DNA from: Puccinia triticina
Taxonomy: Eukaryota; Basidiomycota; Pucciniomycetes; Pucciniales; Pucciniaceae
DNA: 64,000 bases
Reading direction: 5' to 3'
NCBI RefSeq assembly: GCF_026914185.1
Contig: NC_070570.1
Location: 4,402,001 to 4,466,000, forward strand
Positions 9,101-20,208 of the stretch are shown here, piece after piece. A program made the translations under genes and the position numbers. Every line of letters begins with the position of its first letter. Within the stretch, counting starts at the first letter, position 1. Under the pieces are notes generated by a model, which was not told the DNA's origin, searched no databases, and saw nothing but the letters and a program-made list of their open reading frames with translations.

Positions 9101-11938
9101 AGGGAAGTGGGACCATTGATCCGCAGGGGATTCGGTTTTGTCCGCCCCCTAACTGCTTGGTTAGGCCCTCCCTGGACAGCTTACCAACCGGCCCACTTTT
9201 GCTCGTTGCTCCGGCACAGCTGGAGGGTCATCCATAGGGCCTTCGGGTCTTTGGGGATATTCAACGTGCCAAGTGAGATTAAGGGGCAAGTTTTGCCCCA
9301 TTTTGTGACAAAAAAACACCCCAAAACTTAGATCTACAGATCTAGAATTCTGTGGATTTAAGAAAGTGGGATAACAAATATTAATTGACCCTTCTAAAAA
9401 GTCACTTACGTCAAACTATAACATCTCTCATCCCACGCACAAGATTCCTGGTTCTTAGGGTCTGAAGCAGTCTAGATTAAGAATAATTCTTCTGATTTAG
9501 CCACACTAAAATTCTTAGTGTAAATTTCTCCCAGAGTTTATTATAGGAAGGCAGCCCTTCAAGCACCTTTGGCCTAAACTTACCTAGTTTTTGCTATATT
9601 CCCTTCCAAGCTCAGATCACGCATTGCGCAGAAGTTCCACACCGGCGAAGTGATCAGGAAATAGGGATCAAGGGAAGCTCAGGGAATATGAGGAAGGATC
9701 AGGATCCATACACCCCGGGGCCAATGGAGCGCCCCGGTGGCAATCAGATTGCGCCCCTGGGACCGCAACAGTGGCGCTCAATCTCGACATGTCCTAGGGG
9801 CGCACCACTGTGACGCACCTGGGGCGTCACAAAACGTCCCCGTTGTGCAATCTGATCATGCACCTGTTGCGTAAATGGGATTGGCGCGCCACAGTGACAC
9901 ACCCTTGATTGTCCCTTTGGTGTCCCATGGGGGTGAGGATTACTCTGCTGGAGGGTCCCGGTTGGGGACCGCTCAGCCGCTGCCAGCGGATAGTTGATTG
10001 GGTACCCCTGGAGCCCTGAGCGGCAACCTGCGGATATTTGACCCGGGTGCCTTGAGGCGCTCAGCAGCGACCTGCAGCTGAGCAATTGGGCACCAACAAT
10101 GTATGCCAGATCCATCGGGATCCGATTCAATTGGATCATCCTGGTGACTGATGGCAGGCGGATGCTCTGCGGAACCACATATGATGGGGCAAATGCAACT
10201 GCGGGGCCCTTGGGACTCGCGTGGGCGGGTCTTTGGGTACTGGAACTTGGCCGAGGGTCAGGGCACACAAATATTTAGAATATAATAGTTCATGGGGAAA
10301 CTCTCGCTTGCCAACAAGACTGGAACTCAATTGCTCTCCAACAAAATATGAAATCAGTCCTATTAAGTAACCGTCTCCTCTATCCTCAAGAACCATCAAA
10401 AAATGTTCAGATGGATTTGAATGCTCTGTAAATTTGGGTGGTGATGGGATCAATCCAAAGGGGAGATAAATACAAATTAGAAGAATATTGACAACTGTTA
10501 GAGTTGCTCTGCCTGAACGACAGGAGCCCGGCGATAAAATAATAACAAGAGAGAGTTTGGGGGAGGGGCCGAGGGCCTGACGCTTGAGGGTGGGGAGAGC
10601 AGGTGCGTTGGAGGGGGAGTTGGAGGGAAGAAGAGAGGGTGGATGATAGTTGGTTGGATGATGGTCAGCAAGGGAACTGGGGTTGCCTGAGGAATTGGTT
10701 GTGAGGTGTCTGAGCCTCTGAGGATATGAAGCCGGCTATGTTTCAGTTGATGATAGAAGCAATACATAAGTGGCAAGATTCACAAGTCCGTTCATCATCA
10801 TGGAAGACAGATGCCAGACTTGTGGTGTCACAGGGCCGCCATGGGCCCGGCCTGGTGGCGGTAGGAGTCGGATGCGACCTGTGGGACTGAAGCGCCACTG
10901 GCTTGTCTGGGTCATTGATTGATCACACGCATGATGCGGCCCGGGGCTGCCCATCCGGACGCTGATGTTGCGCAACAGTACCCAAAGCGTGCTGGGGACA
11001 TCCCAACGGCGCCACGGTTGGCAAGGCGCCGCGATGATGGTATGGGTGCGCCCCTAATGTTGGCGCAATTGCTGGGCAATGCCAAGGTCTCAGTGTTGCA
11101 TCCGTGGCGTTGACTGCATGTGGCTTGGATGTGGCACACCGCCTTTTCTTGATTTGCCCCGCTGTGTAAGGTTTGATGAATTTCTGACTTGGATCAGTAC
11201 AGAGCTCATGCCGCCCCATCCTCTGAGTTTGGGCTGAACTCAGAGCCTGGGTTTTGTGACATCTAGCGGACCTGTCATGATGCCCGCAAAGACAAAACAC
11301 AAAACAAAACAAATCCAACACAAAACAAAACTAACCCTCCACTCTGAAACCTACCAACGCGCGTAAGAGGAGAAATAAACAAAGAAACAGGGGAGGACAG
11401 GAGAAAATAAAACTAAGAAAGGAAACAAAGAGCAACAACCAGGAAAAAGAAGAAAGAAGTGGGGGAGGAAAGCAGTTTGAGGATGAGAGGGAATGAGGGA
11501 AATCTTGAGATTGAGAGGTCTTGAGGAGTGAATTCTTGAAGCCTTGAGGGTCTCGAAGTCTTGAGGATGGATGAGACTCTTGAGGGGTGATTGTAGTTCT
11601 TGCTACTTGCTGACCAAGGCTGGCGGCGGCGGCGGTGATGCTCCTGACTAGCTGACCACGAAATGGGTCACCACACCGGGGGCGCCCAGGCCGGACATGA
11701 CAGCAAGGAGGAGGGGGCGGGTTTCTTGGGGAGCTAGGGAAACACGGAGTTCAGATGGAGGGTGGTGATTGTGGTGAGGAGGACAGACCTAGGAGTGGGG
11801 TTTCTTGATGACCTTGTCAAGCGGGTGGCGGGGCACGATTAAGGGATAAGAAAGGTGCCGGCAGCCGCCGCCGCCATCAAGGGCGTGTGGGAGGTGTTGA
11901 GACGGTGCTGATGGTAAAGGCGGAGTGGTTAGTACCTG
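9101..11938. other. Repeat-rich, GC-rich spacer
   Basis: No gene is supported. The stretches 9715-10260 and 10830-11110 carry many GGCGC/GCGCC motifs (for example GGGGCGCACC, GGCGCCAC) like those at 24.8 kb and 26.3 kb, suggesting dispersed copies of one GC-rich repeat. About 11300-11900 is purine-rich low-complexity sequence. Confidence 0.4.
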
Positions 11939-12256
11939 TCAACCGTGGATGAGGGGGATGGGGTAATAGAAAACCATGCGTGGTGTGGAGGCTGGGAGGC
12001 CAGCCTCCTCTTGCCATTCTTTCTCAAATATGGTTAATGGGAGAGGGCCCCTCAATTCTCTGATGCTTTTGTTGACATACGGTGTGAAGCCTACATCAAA
12101 GTGCTGAAGGACCGTTCCCTTTATGAAGACAATTGTCGTCTTGTCCAATCTTTTTGCTGCAGCTGCAGATTTGCTGCAATGTACGATAGCATCTGAGGAT
12201 TTTACTCTCAAGATTTCTGGCTTGATTGATGGTACTCCAAGAGTTGTTGTAACCAA
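11939..12256 (-). pseudogene. Retroelement gag-like fragment
   Basis: A 105-residue open frame contains RGPLPLTIFEKEWQEEA, a motif I associate with gag-like proteins of rust retroelements. Nothing around it completes an element. The call rests on this one motif. Confidence 0.3.
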
Positions 12257-13430
12257 GGAGTCGGGGAGTCCAGAGTGAATACAAAAAAGAGCACAGCATC
12301 TTCTCTATTGCCTTGCGTGGCTGCATCTGCTATCTTAAACATCTTGATCAGTTTTCACATGAACCGTTTCCAAAATCATTGGACCAACCGTCGGAGGATT
12401 CAGTCTGAGCCAGTGACGTTGTTACATTGACTGTTTGAAAGCTCTTCAATGCGTGGTACGTTTGACAAGACCAATTTCTACTTGATTGCTATATCATCCT
12501 TACTGGTGCCACCAGGTTGGCCCTGGGATTTCTTATTGTGCAAAAATGATCATCTTGTTAACATTGAAGAGTTACATAACTAAAACAAGCAAGCCTCAAC
12601 ATTGATTGCTGCTAACCTTTAAAAGAATTGCCATCACCATTGCTTTAACTGCCATCTGGAACAACTCAACCGTCTATGCCCGCTATGTTACTTGGATTCA
12701 GGCCCTTGCTACGCGTAACTGCCAGTCAGAAATACACAGGAATGTTAGCAAGCCAAAAACTTAGGCTGCTCTAATGAGAACGACCAACTACTACTGAAAC
12801 TGAAAAACGTGCAATGCTGGAGAAGAGTTGTGGAGAGTAGTTCAACATGAAAATGGGAGCTTGGACGGGGCGGGGGTTGGCAACAAACCAAGGTGATTTG
12901 GTTGTGGTGATTTCTGAGCGGTGCACGGTGCAAATGGCAATAAACCTTATTAATTACAAAGATCTTCCTCTTACATAAGAGTTTTTAAACCCTTGTAGTG
13001 GCTAAATACCACGTAACAAGTTTGGCACAATATTTCCAGTCTTTTATTTCAGTACAGTTATAGTACTAGGGCAAAAACCTTTATTTCTGACGGGTTTTTA
13101 CCCTAAGTTTCATAAACACAGCTGACAATTGGGGGCCTCATTGTGTCTTTTACCTAGAGTACCTTTCACGGAAAAAACTGACCTTACATTGATTTTTGCC
13201 TCATTTTTTCCGCTAGAATAGCAATTATCCGCAGTTTTTACCGCAAATACATCAGTTTTTTTTACATAAAAACCATTGAAAAACCAATACAAAGTACAAG
13301 TTTTTTCTTTCCATTTCCAACATAGCGCGCGAACAAAAGCATAGAAAAAACTAAAAACAATACACATACATTAAACCCATACAGAACATATCTGATGCGT
13401 TTTGTCTACTTTTTCTCCGCACTTGACCGG
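12257..13430. other. No gene supported
   Basis: AT-rich spacer with short open frames only. Pyrimidine runs occur on the minus strand near 12780-12930 and A/T homopolymers near 13250-13370. Confidence 0.4.
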
Positions 13431-13435
13431 GTCTA

Positions 13436-13705
13436 GTGTCTAACACCGCACAACCCGCTGAAACCACCCAGACCGTGACAGCTCAAACAAACCAAACCGC
13501 TACAAAGCATCCAGAACCAAAAAAGCCAAGCAAAACGGAAGCCAAGAAGAAACAAGCGCAACACACAGAATTGCTCCTGCCAGGATTTTTCCTCAGTCTG
13601 TACCAGGAAAAGAAACGACCGCACCCCGCCACTCTCCCAGCGAGAAAACTTGAGGACCAATTTGATCCAAAGGCAGCAGCATTGAAACTCCTTAAGAGTA
13701 AGTGA
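13436..13705 (+). CDS. Hypothetical Lys/Thr/Pro-rich ORF
   Basis: An 89-residue frame, opening at GTG rather than ATG, rich in Thr, Gln, Lys and Pro with a hydrophobic LLLPGFFLSLY segment. It may be an exon joined to the following ORF, since GTAAGT follows at its end near 13697. Function unknown; possibly transposon-derived. Confidence 0.25.
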   Translation: MSNTAQPAETTQTVTAQTNQTATKHPEPKKPSKTEAKKKQAQHTELLLPGFFLSLYQEKKRPHPATLPARKLEDQFDPKAAALKLLKSK

Positions 13706-13751
13706 CTTAACAAATCCTGAAATCATAAGAACAAATAAAAACTTACCCAAT

Positions 13752-14555
13752 ATGGTCGCCAATACTAGATCAGGAAAAGATCACACAGCCAACCCTTCCC
13801 CCACCAAAAGAAACAGAGGAAAAGGAGGAAGAGCTCGAGTTAGTAACAGAGATAAGTACGCAAAATCTCCTTTTAAACATATAAGCAATAACAAAAATCA
13901 GCTGACTCCGATTGCCAATAGTACTCGACAAAGCCCAACAGGCAGCAATGGGTAGTTACGTTACGTTACGTTATTCACGTAATTTGGGTAATGTAACTAC
14001 CCTTGTTACCCGCAGCTGCCCGTTACGTTATTTGTAACGGGGTCTTTGCAGGCCTCGCGTGTAACGTAACGGGCTCTTTTTTTGAGGTTGTTACTGCGCG
14101 TTATCCACCAGATAACGCGTAACCGGCCAAAATTGGCCGTTATCTGGCGCTCCGTAGACGCCAGTAACGTAACGAACATCAATATTTATCTGTAACATTG
14201 CAGCGGTACCGTAACGCCCTGCCGCTACAAATAATGGTAACAATAACGGCTGAAAAATTGTTACGTTACCGTTGCGTTACCATTATTGGCAACATAACTA
14301 CCCACCGTTGCAACAGGCAGCCGTGGAAATGAACCAAGCAACCAAGGCAGTGTATTTGAACGCCAGGGACTACAACAAGACAAAGCTCAGCATGAAATAC
14401 CTCAATCACGTGATCAGCTCTTTCAAGATAATCACCAATTTCCTCCCGTGGAAGATAGCAATCAGCCAGTATCACTACCAATATGGATGAATTTGCGATG
14501 TTGTATATTGATCAGTATAGCGTATATTGATCAAACTATATTGATCAATTTTTTT
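13752..14555 (+). pseudogene. Basic hydrophilic ORF interrupted by a 365-bp element
   Basis: The frame starts at ATG 13752 with a basic N-terminus (KRNRGKGGRARVS) and is cut at 13946 by an inserted element. Removing the element and one target-duplication copy rejoins the frame at 14321, which then stays open through Gln/Asp-rich sequence and VSLPIWM to about 14555. The unbroken product would be about 150 residues. The function is unknown. A gag-like or other transposon origin is possible. Confidence 0.45.
13946..14310. mobile_element. 365-bp TIR element (GTTACGTTACG-rich) with 10-bp TSD
   Basis: Ends are CAATGGGTAGTTACGTTACG on the left and, as reverse complement, CAACGGTGGGTAGTTATGTT on the right. 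CAACAGGCAG flanks both sides (13936-13945 and 14311-14320). The interior is full of GTTACG/CGTAAC repeats and several sub-palindromes. Long duplications of 9-11 bp are typical of Mutator-like elements, while the end sequence looks hAT-like, so the superfamily is left open. No transposase is present. Confidence 0.8.
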
Positions 14556-14936
14556 TATTCCTCTTGATACCTTTGTCTGTGTTCCATGTTGCCTTAATTC
14601 TCTTCTATAATATCTCAAATTCCCCCTGTGTTAGCCTCAAGCCACAGGGATCTTTTCTTTTTTTTCCCTGATAAAATTCATGAATTTCTACATACACCAT
14701 TCTGTTCTTCCTGAAAAAAAGACATTGTAAGTTTTAGGATTAATCCAGGGTGGCTGAGGGGTCTCAGAAATTTTGAATTGTTTTTTTTACTTCAAACATT
14801 GATGTTATCAGAAGTCTCCAAATCTACTTTTTGTCAAAAAAGGGAACTCTTGACTTCATGTACATGAGTCAGTTCTTAAAGCAGTCTTTAACCATTAGGT
14901 TAGAAGACATGTACTATGCATTGTAGACACATGGAC
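14556..14936. other. AT-rich spacer
   Basis: T-rich sequence and a TTGATCA-type repeat near 14490-14550. No gene seen; it borders the truncated end of the minus-strand Copia. Confidence 0.4.
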
Positions 14937-15470
14937 TTAGTGTCTCAGTGTCTGACAATCCGATCCCTTGTAGATGTAAGTTGACTGGTCTTCAAGGTTG
15001 GGAAAGAAACCAATAGTTGCTAATTTGGTCTTCAAATGAAGCCACCAGCACCAACTCACCTGTTTTGTTCCGTACAATGCCTTCCGGAGTTTGAGGACGC
15101 AGCCGGAAGAAACTTTGACGCCAGGCAGAGGTCGAATGTAGACATCATGGTTGATATCACTGTGAAGGAAAGCCGACTTTACATCAAAGGAAGCCACCGG
15201 CCACTTGAAGCGCGAAGCCATTGCCAAGAGCAGCCAAAGAGAAGGGAAAGTGGGTGTAGGCGCGAAGGTTTCTCCTACATTCACTCCATTGACTTGTTGG
15301 AATCCCTGCGCAACTATCCTTGCCTTGAATTTGACGATCTCCCCCTCCTGGTCCCGTTTGAGAGCAAAAACCCAACAACAGTTGAGGACTTCAAAGCTAT
15401 CCAAGGCTGGAACTTCCTCCCAGACATTTAACAAAATCATCATGTAGATTTTGGCATCACATGCCTTCAT
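14937..15470 (-). pseudogene. Copia reverse transcriptase, N-terminal part, truncated
   Basis: Encodes the start of a Ty1/copia reverse transcriptase: WVFALKRDQEGEIVKFKARI, VAQGFQQVNGVNVGETFAP, SFDVKSAFLHSDI and LRKALYGTKQ. The frame is continuous with the integrase ORF upstream except for one TAG at 15486-15488. The catalytic YVDD region and RNase H are missing because homology ends at about 14937. Confidence 0.9.
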
Positions 15471-15488
15471 CCACTCAACGCTCAGTTT

Positions 15489-17204
15489 CTAGTTGATCGC
15501 CTGGTGATCATAAGTGTTGGGAGCATCTGACAAAAAAGGCAATAAAGACACTGCCAAAGCAAGGGAGGCGTCCTGAATTTCAAATTCCCAAATCTGAGTG
15601 AAATCCCCTAGATGAAGTGCCTGTATGGAGTTCAAGACGGCATTCAGTGTTCCAGAGTTAGTCATTTGGGAGGGAAGATTGTCCTCATGAAAAATTACTG
15701 AGGCTCCAGTCTCAAGCTTCTTGGAGTTTGGATTCCAGAGGATCCATCCATGAGAGGTGTCCGAGATTCCAACGTGAATGAGGGCGGATGACCGCGGCAC
15801 AAACTGCTTGGTGTATTTGATGTTATGGAGATAAGTCCGGCACCCAAAAACTTTGACCATGTCTAGCAAAGGTGTCTTGCCCATGCATAACTCATAGGGA
15901 GTCTTGACCGCATTGTTGTGCACGATCCTGTTAAATATGAAGGCCGCCTGTTTGAATGCAAGAAACCAAAGTGAGTTTGGAAGCTTCGCATGAATCAAAA
16001 ATGTTCTGGCCATTTCCAGGAGCGTCCGGTTGGTTCTCTCTACACTGCCATTTTGGTGGTGCTTGTAAGGTACCGACAATTTGTGCCAAATCTCATGCTT
16101 CTTCAGGTAGTCGTTGAACTTGTTGGAGGTGAACTCTCCGCCGCAATCCGACCTGATATAGAGTACATCATGGGAACAGTGCTTCTTGAAATTCTCGATC
16201 CAGGACATAACCTCCTTCGCCGCCAAATCCTTCGACTTCAAACCAAAAACCGACGTCATCCAAGAAAAAATATTGTGGACAACAAGTCCATATGTGCTAC
16301 CATCTAAAGCAGCCAGAAATGGTCCAACCAAATCTACTGACACTATGGAGCCAGGCTTGTCCGCAATCTGTTGGGTCGGCGACTTCACCGGAGAATGGGT
16401 GCTTTTCGCAAGGGAACACAAATTGCACTTCTTTGACGGCTGACTGATGGGCTTGTCAGGCAGCCCTAAGACTGCGTTGTTTGTGATGGACTTATTCAAG
16501 GTTTGCATTGCTAAATGACCCAGGCGGGCATGCCAGGTATGAGAGGACAGAGAAGACAAAATTGGACTGGAGTGGCGAGTATTGGAGCAAGAAACAGAGG
16601 AATTTGGGGCAGTGGTTGAAATATACCACCAATAGTTATCCAGATATGACGGGAATCGCCAACCACTTTGACTGAAGGCAAAAGATCCGTTTGAGAAACC
16701 GACCAAGCCGTCCCACTTGTTGAAGAAACCAACCAAAAAGACCATGCCGCGAACATGCTTGCATAGGAGAACGTTGCTGAGGAGTAGGGTACCGTGAGCA
16801 GTTGGAATCCTGGCATCTCCAATTCCGTCTACGGGAATCCATTCTTCAGATGCAACATGAAGTTGAATATTAGCCGGTCGCAGGGAAATGAAGAACTCGG
16901 ACTGCGACGTTACATGATTAGTCGCTCCCGTATCGCAGAGTACGTCTCCTGCGTTTTCTGGATTGGCCAAGACGGACACCAGGGTTCCATCAGAGACTAC
17001 TAATCGATTCGATAAGACTGAGGACTTCTTCGGTTGCCATCCTGGGTTTTGCTTCCGGGGATCTTCTAGTGGTGGTAGCCCCTTCTTGACCCTGGGGCAG
17101 TCCTGCGCCCAATGGCCCCACTCCCAGCAAACGTTGCAGGGGAATTCGGCCGTGAGGTACTTCTTGCCCCAAAAATTGGCCTTGTGTCCTTTGTGATTTG
17201 ACAA
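15489..17204 (-). CDS. Copia polyprotein: zinc knuckle, protease, integrase
   Basis: Domains in order: a CCHC knuckle (CNVCWEWGHWAQDC), an aspartic protease active site (CDTGATNHVT), a GAG-pre-integrase segment (WHARLGHLAMQTLNKS, then CNLCSLAKSTHSP), and the integrase core. The catalytic triad is present: Asp in VSVDLVGPF, Asp in IRSDCGGEF, Glu in NGSVERTNRT. A conserved GCRTYLHN segment follows. The 571-residue frame is intact, but it ends at a TAG just before the reverse transcriptase, which is itself truncated, so the element cannot be autonomous. Confidence 0.9.
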   Translation of the reverse strand: MSNHKGHKANFWGKKYLTAEFPCNVCWEWGHWAQDCPRVKKGLPPLEDPRKQNPGWQPKKSSVLSNRLVVSDGTLVSVLANPENAGDVLCDTGATNHVTSQSEFFISLRPANIQLHVASEEWIPVDGIGDARIPTAHGTLLLSNVLLCKHVRGMVFLVGFFNKWDGLVGFSNGSFAFSQSGWRFPSYLDNYWWYISTTAPNSSVSCSNTRHSSPILSSLSSHTWHARLGHLAMQTLNKSITNNAVLGLPDKPISQPSKKCNLCSLAKSTHSPVKSPTQQIADKPGSIVSVDLVGPFLAALDGSTYGLVVHNIFSWMTSVFGLKSKDLAAKEVMSWIENFKKHCSHDVLYIRSDCGGEFTSNKFNDYLKKHEIWHKLSVPYKHHQNGSVERTNRTLLEMARTFLIHAKLPNSLWFLAFKQAAFIFNRIVHNNAVKTPYELCMGKTPLLDMVKVFGCRTYLHNIKYTKQFVPRSSALIHVGISDTSHGWILWNPNSKKLETGASVIFHEDNLPSQMTNSGTLNAVLNSIQALHLGDFTQIWEFEIQDASLALAVSLLPFLSDAPNTYDHQAIN

Positions 17205-17849
17205 TGATTGGCCCCCAGTACGGCCTTGCGAACCTCTCGGGGCAAAACCACCATGACCTCTTCCACCTCATGCGGATCCAGACCCTTGTTGGGACGCCAT
17301 GCCCATCAGCAACAAAGTTGATCCCGCTTGATGGAGCTGAGAAGCCATGTTTAGGACCTTGGAAGACTCGATTTTGAGCTTGGGGTCGATCGCCAGACAA
17401 GAATCAATCACATCGGTCAGCGTCTGATTGTAACGCTTCAAGCTGGTGTGGAAAGAGAGGGATAACAACTTATCTGTTGTTAACCCCCCCAGTCGCTTCT
17501 CCAAGTTGAGCCAGCTCCTCTTCAAAGACTCATAGCTGGCAGCAGGTGAGTCTGAGGCATCCGGGGCTAGCGCAATGTCAGACCATCAACTGACGAGAAG
17601 CGACCAGGAGGGAGTGGCAAATCACCACTCGCAAGAAGTCCAAGCCCCGTGCGCATTCATCCCGTTGAGCAATGAGCGCAGCGCCGAATCGATTGAATTT
17701 TTGATGACCGCTAGGACGCCACAGGAAACATCTGGATTTTCTTTGTAACGGTTGATCCTGAAATAATTGGGCTTCTTGGTGACGGTGTCCACGGTGTCCT
17801 TGACAGAGGCCGCCCAGTGAGGGTAATTCAAGGGGCAGGCTAAATCCAC
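17205..17849 (-). pseudogene. Copia gag, frameshifted and 5'-truncated
   Basis: Two frames carry gag segments: LACPLNYPHWAASVKDTV and KENPDVSCGVLAVIKNSI in 17622-17849, and RLGGLTTDKLLSLSFHTSLK with SSKVLNMASQLHQAG in 17268-17525. A shift between the frames and the abrupt N-terminus, where the hairpin element at 17832 begins, show it is broken. Gag of this type forms the retroelement capsid. Confidence 0.8.
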
Positions 17850-18724
17850 ACCAAAAAATTACTTCATCCACTCCAAAAATGGAGTGAACATTAGTCCACT
17901 CCAACTTTCATTGGAGTGAACCATAGTCTACTCCAAATTTTGTTGGAGTGAACAAAATTACACTCCAAAAAAGCCTGTTTTTTGGAGTGTCACCACGATG
18001 CACTCCAAAAATTTTGGAGTAAACCGAATTCCACTCCAAAAATATTTTTTCCAAGCAATTTTTTTTTTTTTTTTTTTTTTTTTTTGGAGTGCACAGATGT
18101 TCATTCCAAATTTATTGGAGTGGATTAAGGTTTCTCAAATTTAAAAAAAGGCAATTTTAAATCTGTACAATTGAAACTTGCATGTAACTTTGAAAAATGT
18201 ATATTCCAAGTTCTTGGGGTGGAGTACCAGGAAAACCTTAGGGCAGTAGTAGGCAGGTGACATGAACCAACCAAATTTAATCCCCTTTAATTTATTTCTG
18301 GTTCAGGTTTTAGTCATTGTAGAAACTGAAAACATTTTACATACATAATTTTTGATGTATTTTAAGTACACATATGATGCTGACATAAGTTTTCATTCCT
18401 CTTTAAGAGCCCTGACTTATTTTACTGCAATACTGTTGAAAACCACTCCAATAAATTTGGAGTGAAAATCTGTGCACTCCAAAAAAATGAATCATTTTAC
18501 CTTGGAGAAATTATTTTTGGAGTGGAATTGGGTTTACTCCAAAATTTTTGGAGTGCATTATGGGTACACTCCAAAAAACAGGCTTTTTTGGAGTGTAATT
18601 TTGTTCACTCCAACAAAATTTGGAGTAGACTATGGTTCACTCCAATGAAAGTTGGAGTGGACTAATGTTCACTCCATTTTTGGAGTGGATGTAGTAATTT
18701 TTTGGTGTGGATTTAGCCTGCCCC
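17832..18724. mobile_element. 893-bp element with about 220-bp TIRs made of ACTCC hairpins
   Basis: Both ends start GGGGCAGGCTAAATCCACAC. The arms (about 17832-18053 and 18503-18724) are inverted copies differing at only a few positions. Within each arm, CACTCCAA and TTGGAGTG alternate, so every arm is a chain of small palindromes. The interior holds a long T run (about 18061-18085) and no ORF. No target duplication exists: the left flank is Copia gag and the right flank is a different transposase gene. Confidence 0.8.
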
Positions 18725-18952
18725 TATCAGAAAATAATCTTTGTGAAGCTGAAGTTCACCTTTGCGGCGTTCACAATTGATTGTTTGTTGGCCAACAGTG
18801 GATCCTCCTCCCCTTCGAGGTTCATTGCGCTTGCCTGAGATAATCCGATCAAATGTGTGGTAGGCCACAAAGTCGTCGTCGTCGTCCATGAAGTTGAGTA
18901 ACTCGACCAAATTCATCCTGGTGCTGTTTTGCAGGGCAATCTGGCTATCCAC
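18725..18952 (-). pseudogene. DDE_4-type transposase, N-terminal fragment
   Basis: ATG at 18952 opens a frame with NLVELLNFMDDDDDFVAYHTF, a basic low-complexity linker and LQLHKDYF. I recognise this as the start of the Harbinger-like 'plant transposon protein' family known from rusts. It stops exactly where the hairpin element ends at 18724; the nuclease domain is absent. Confidence 0.6.
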
Positions 18953-19766
18953 CCCCGGTGTGATCGCCAGTCTGCTGTGGAGCTGCCGTGAAACAGCTGA
19001 GACAGTGGTGTGAAAGGTGGTCCTGGCCGGCTATAGCTCGCGGGTCCCATCCCCGCTCTGCTGGAGATGCTCTTATAGTATATACAACTATGTATTTGGG
19101 TTGGTGAGAAACTAAACCTAGAGACATACTAATACTATGTAAATAGTATGTAAGTATGGAGTATGTAAATGAGAAATATGAAATAAAACATAAAGCCATA
19201 ATCTCGCCACAACAGACGTGCTGCCCTGCATTCGCACGGCAGCCCGACAGTGTGTCTAATGTCGTCGGGTTGCCGCTCCGAGGGAGCCCAGGACGAGGTT
19301 GGCTACCGGGCGGCTGACAGGCAGCGCGAGTTGGGTCGAGCCACCGGGTCGCCGCCAGGCAACTGACCGGCAGGCTTGCGGCGGATTGACTGAGGTGGTC
19401 GCCTGTCGTCAAGAGGTACGGCAGCCTGAGGTTGGAGATCCCGACGACGTGCTGCCCTGCATTCGCACGGCAGCCTGACAGGATGGACACCCTGACGCCG
19501 TGCTGCCGTGCATTCACACGGTAGGCCGACGTGTGTCCCTTTGTCGGTCCGAGGGAGCCGAAACCGCTCTCGTGGTGTACATGCAGGTACTTAAGTCAGG
19601 GAGGTATCGAGTGGGAAGTCCTAGGAAGTCCTCCACTCTCACTGTCAGGCTCCATTACGACCGGCCGAGCGACTACGTACTCTACATACTCGCTGACGGA
19701 CGCCAGCGCCCGGAGCCTGAGGGTCGACTTGGAGTGATGGGAGGGGGAATTCTGGATGGCCTCTGC
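18953..19766. repeat. GC-rich repeat region upstream of the transposase fragment
   Basis: A short unit beginning near GTGCTGCCCTGCATTCGCAC occurs at about 19217 and 19448 and, diverged, at about 19498. GAGATGCTCTTATAG near 19065 resembles the end of a PIF-type element. No gene is supported here. Confidence 0.45.
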
Positions 19767-19777
19767 AGCATATATAA
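19767..19777 (+). promoter_or_regulatory. TATA-box-like motif
   Basis: CATATATAAAC lies about 245 bp upstream of the ATG of the small secreted-protein candidate, in the right orientation. It is the only such motif close by. Confidence 0.35.
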
Positions 19778-20019
19778 ACTGTATGCAAGGGCTGGTTTTA
19801 CACCCACATTCCCCACATCTTGACCGGCTGAACTCAGCGCACCACAGGTCTCACCGAACCCGCACTCGTCACCGCAAATACAATAACACAACCCGCAAAC
19901 GTGAGGCTTTTCCACCGGTCGGTTTCCTCATGATGATGATGATTGAAGAGGACAATTAGAACCATAAGTACCTAACTAACAATGGAATCACTGCTATTGT
20001 CATAACAGCCAAGTCTATC

Positions 20020-20208
20020 ATGTTCCATATGCCGAAGCCGCTTAGTTTGGTTGTCTTGGTGATTATCGCATGCGTCTTAACTTCGCCGACCGAATCCAAA
20101 CCCGTACCGGTAAGTTTACACATGTACACATACAAATCCTCCGCTGTCAGAAGATCTGCAGCTGATCTAGAACCAACAAATCCTCGACTGAAACTTATGT
20201 ATGTTTGA
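20020..20208 (+). CDS. Small secreted-protein candidate (62 aa)
   Basis: ATG at 20020. The N-terminus is MFHMPKP, a hydrophobic core LSLVVLVIIACVL, then TSPTESKP, a good signal-peptide layout with cleavage likely around residues 24-28. The rest is short and polar without Cys pairs. A GTAAGT lies inside the frame at 20110 and GTATGT near its end at 20199, so the true gene may be spliced and longer. Rust genomes are rich in small secreted proteins, some of them effectors. No family is recognised. Confidence 0.4.
   Translation: MFHMPKPLSLVVLVIIACVLTSPTESKPVPVSLHMYTYKSSAVRRSAADLEPTNPRLKLMYV

Noticed and set aside
8658..9119. 153-aa plus-strand and 142-aa minus-strand frames
   Set aside because: GC-rich sequence with open frames in all directions; composition explains them.
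17832..18724. Simple insertion of the hairpin element into Copia gag
   Set aside because: The right flank is not gag and there is no target duplication, so a simple insertion does not fit.
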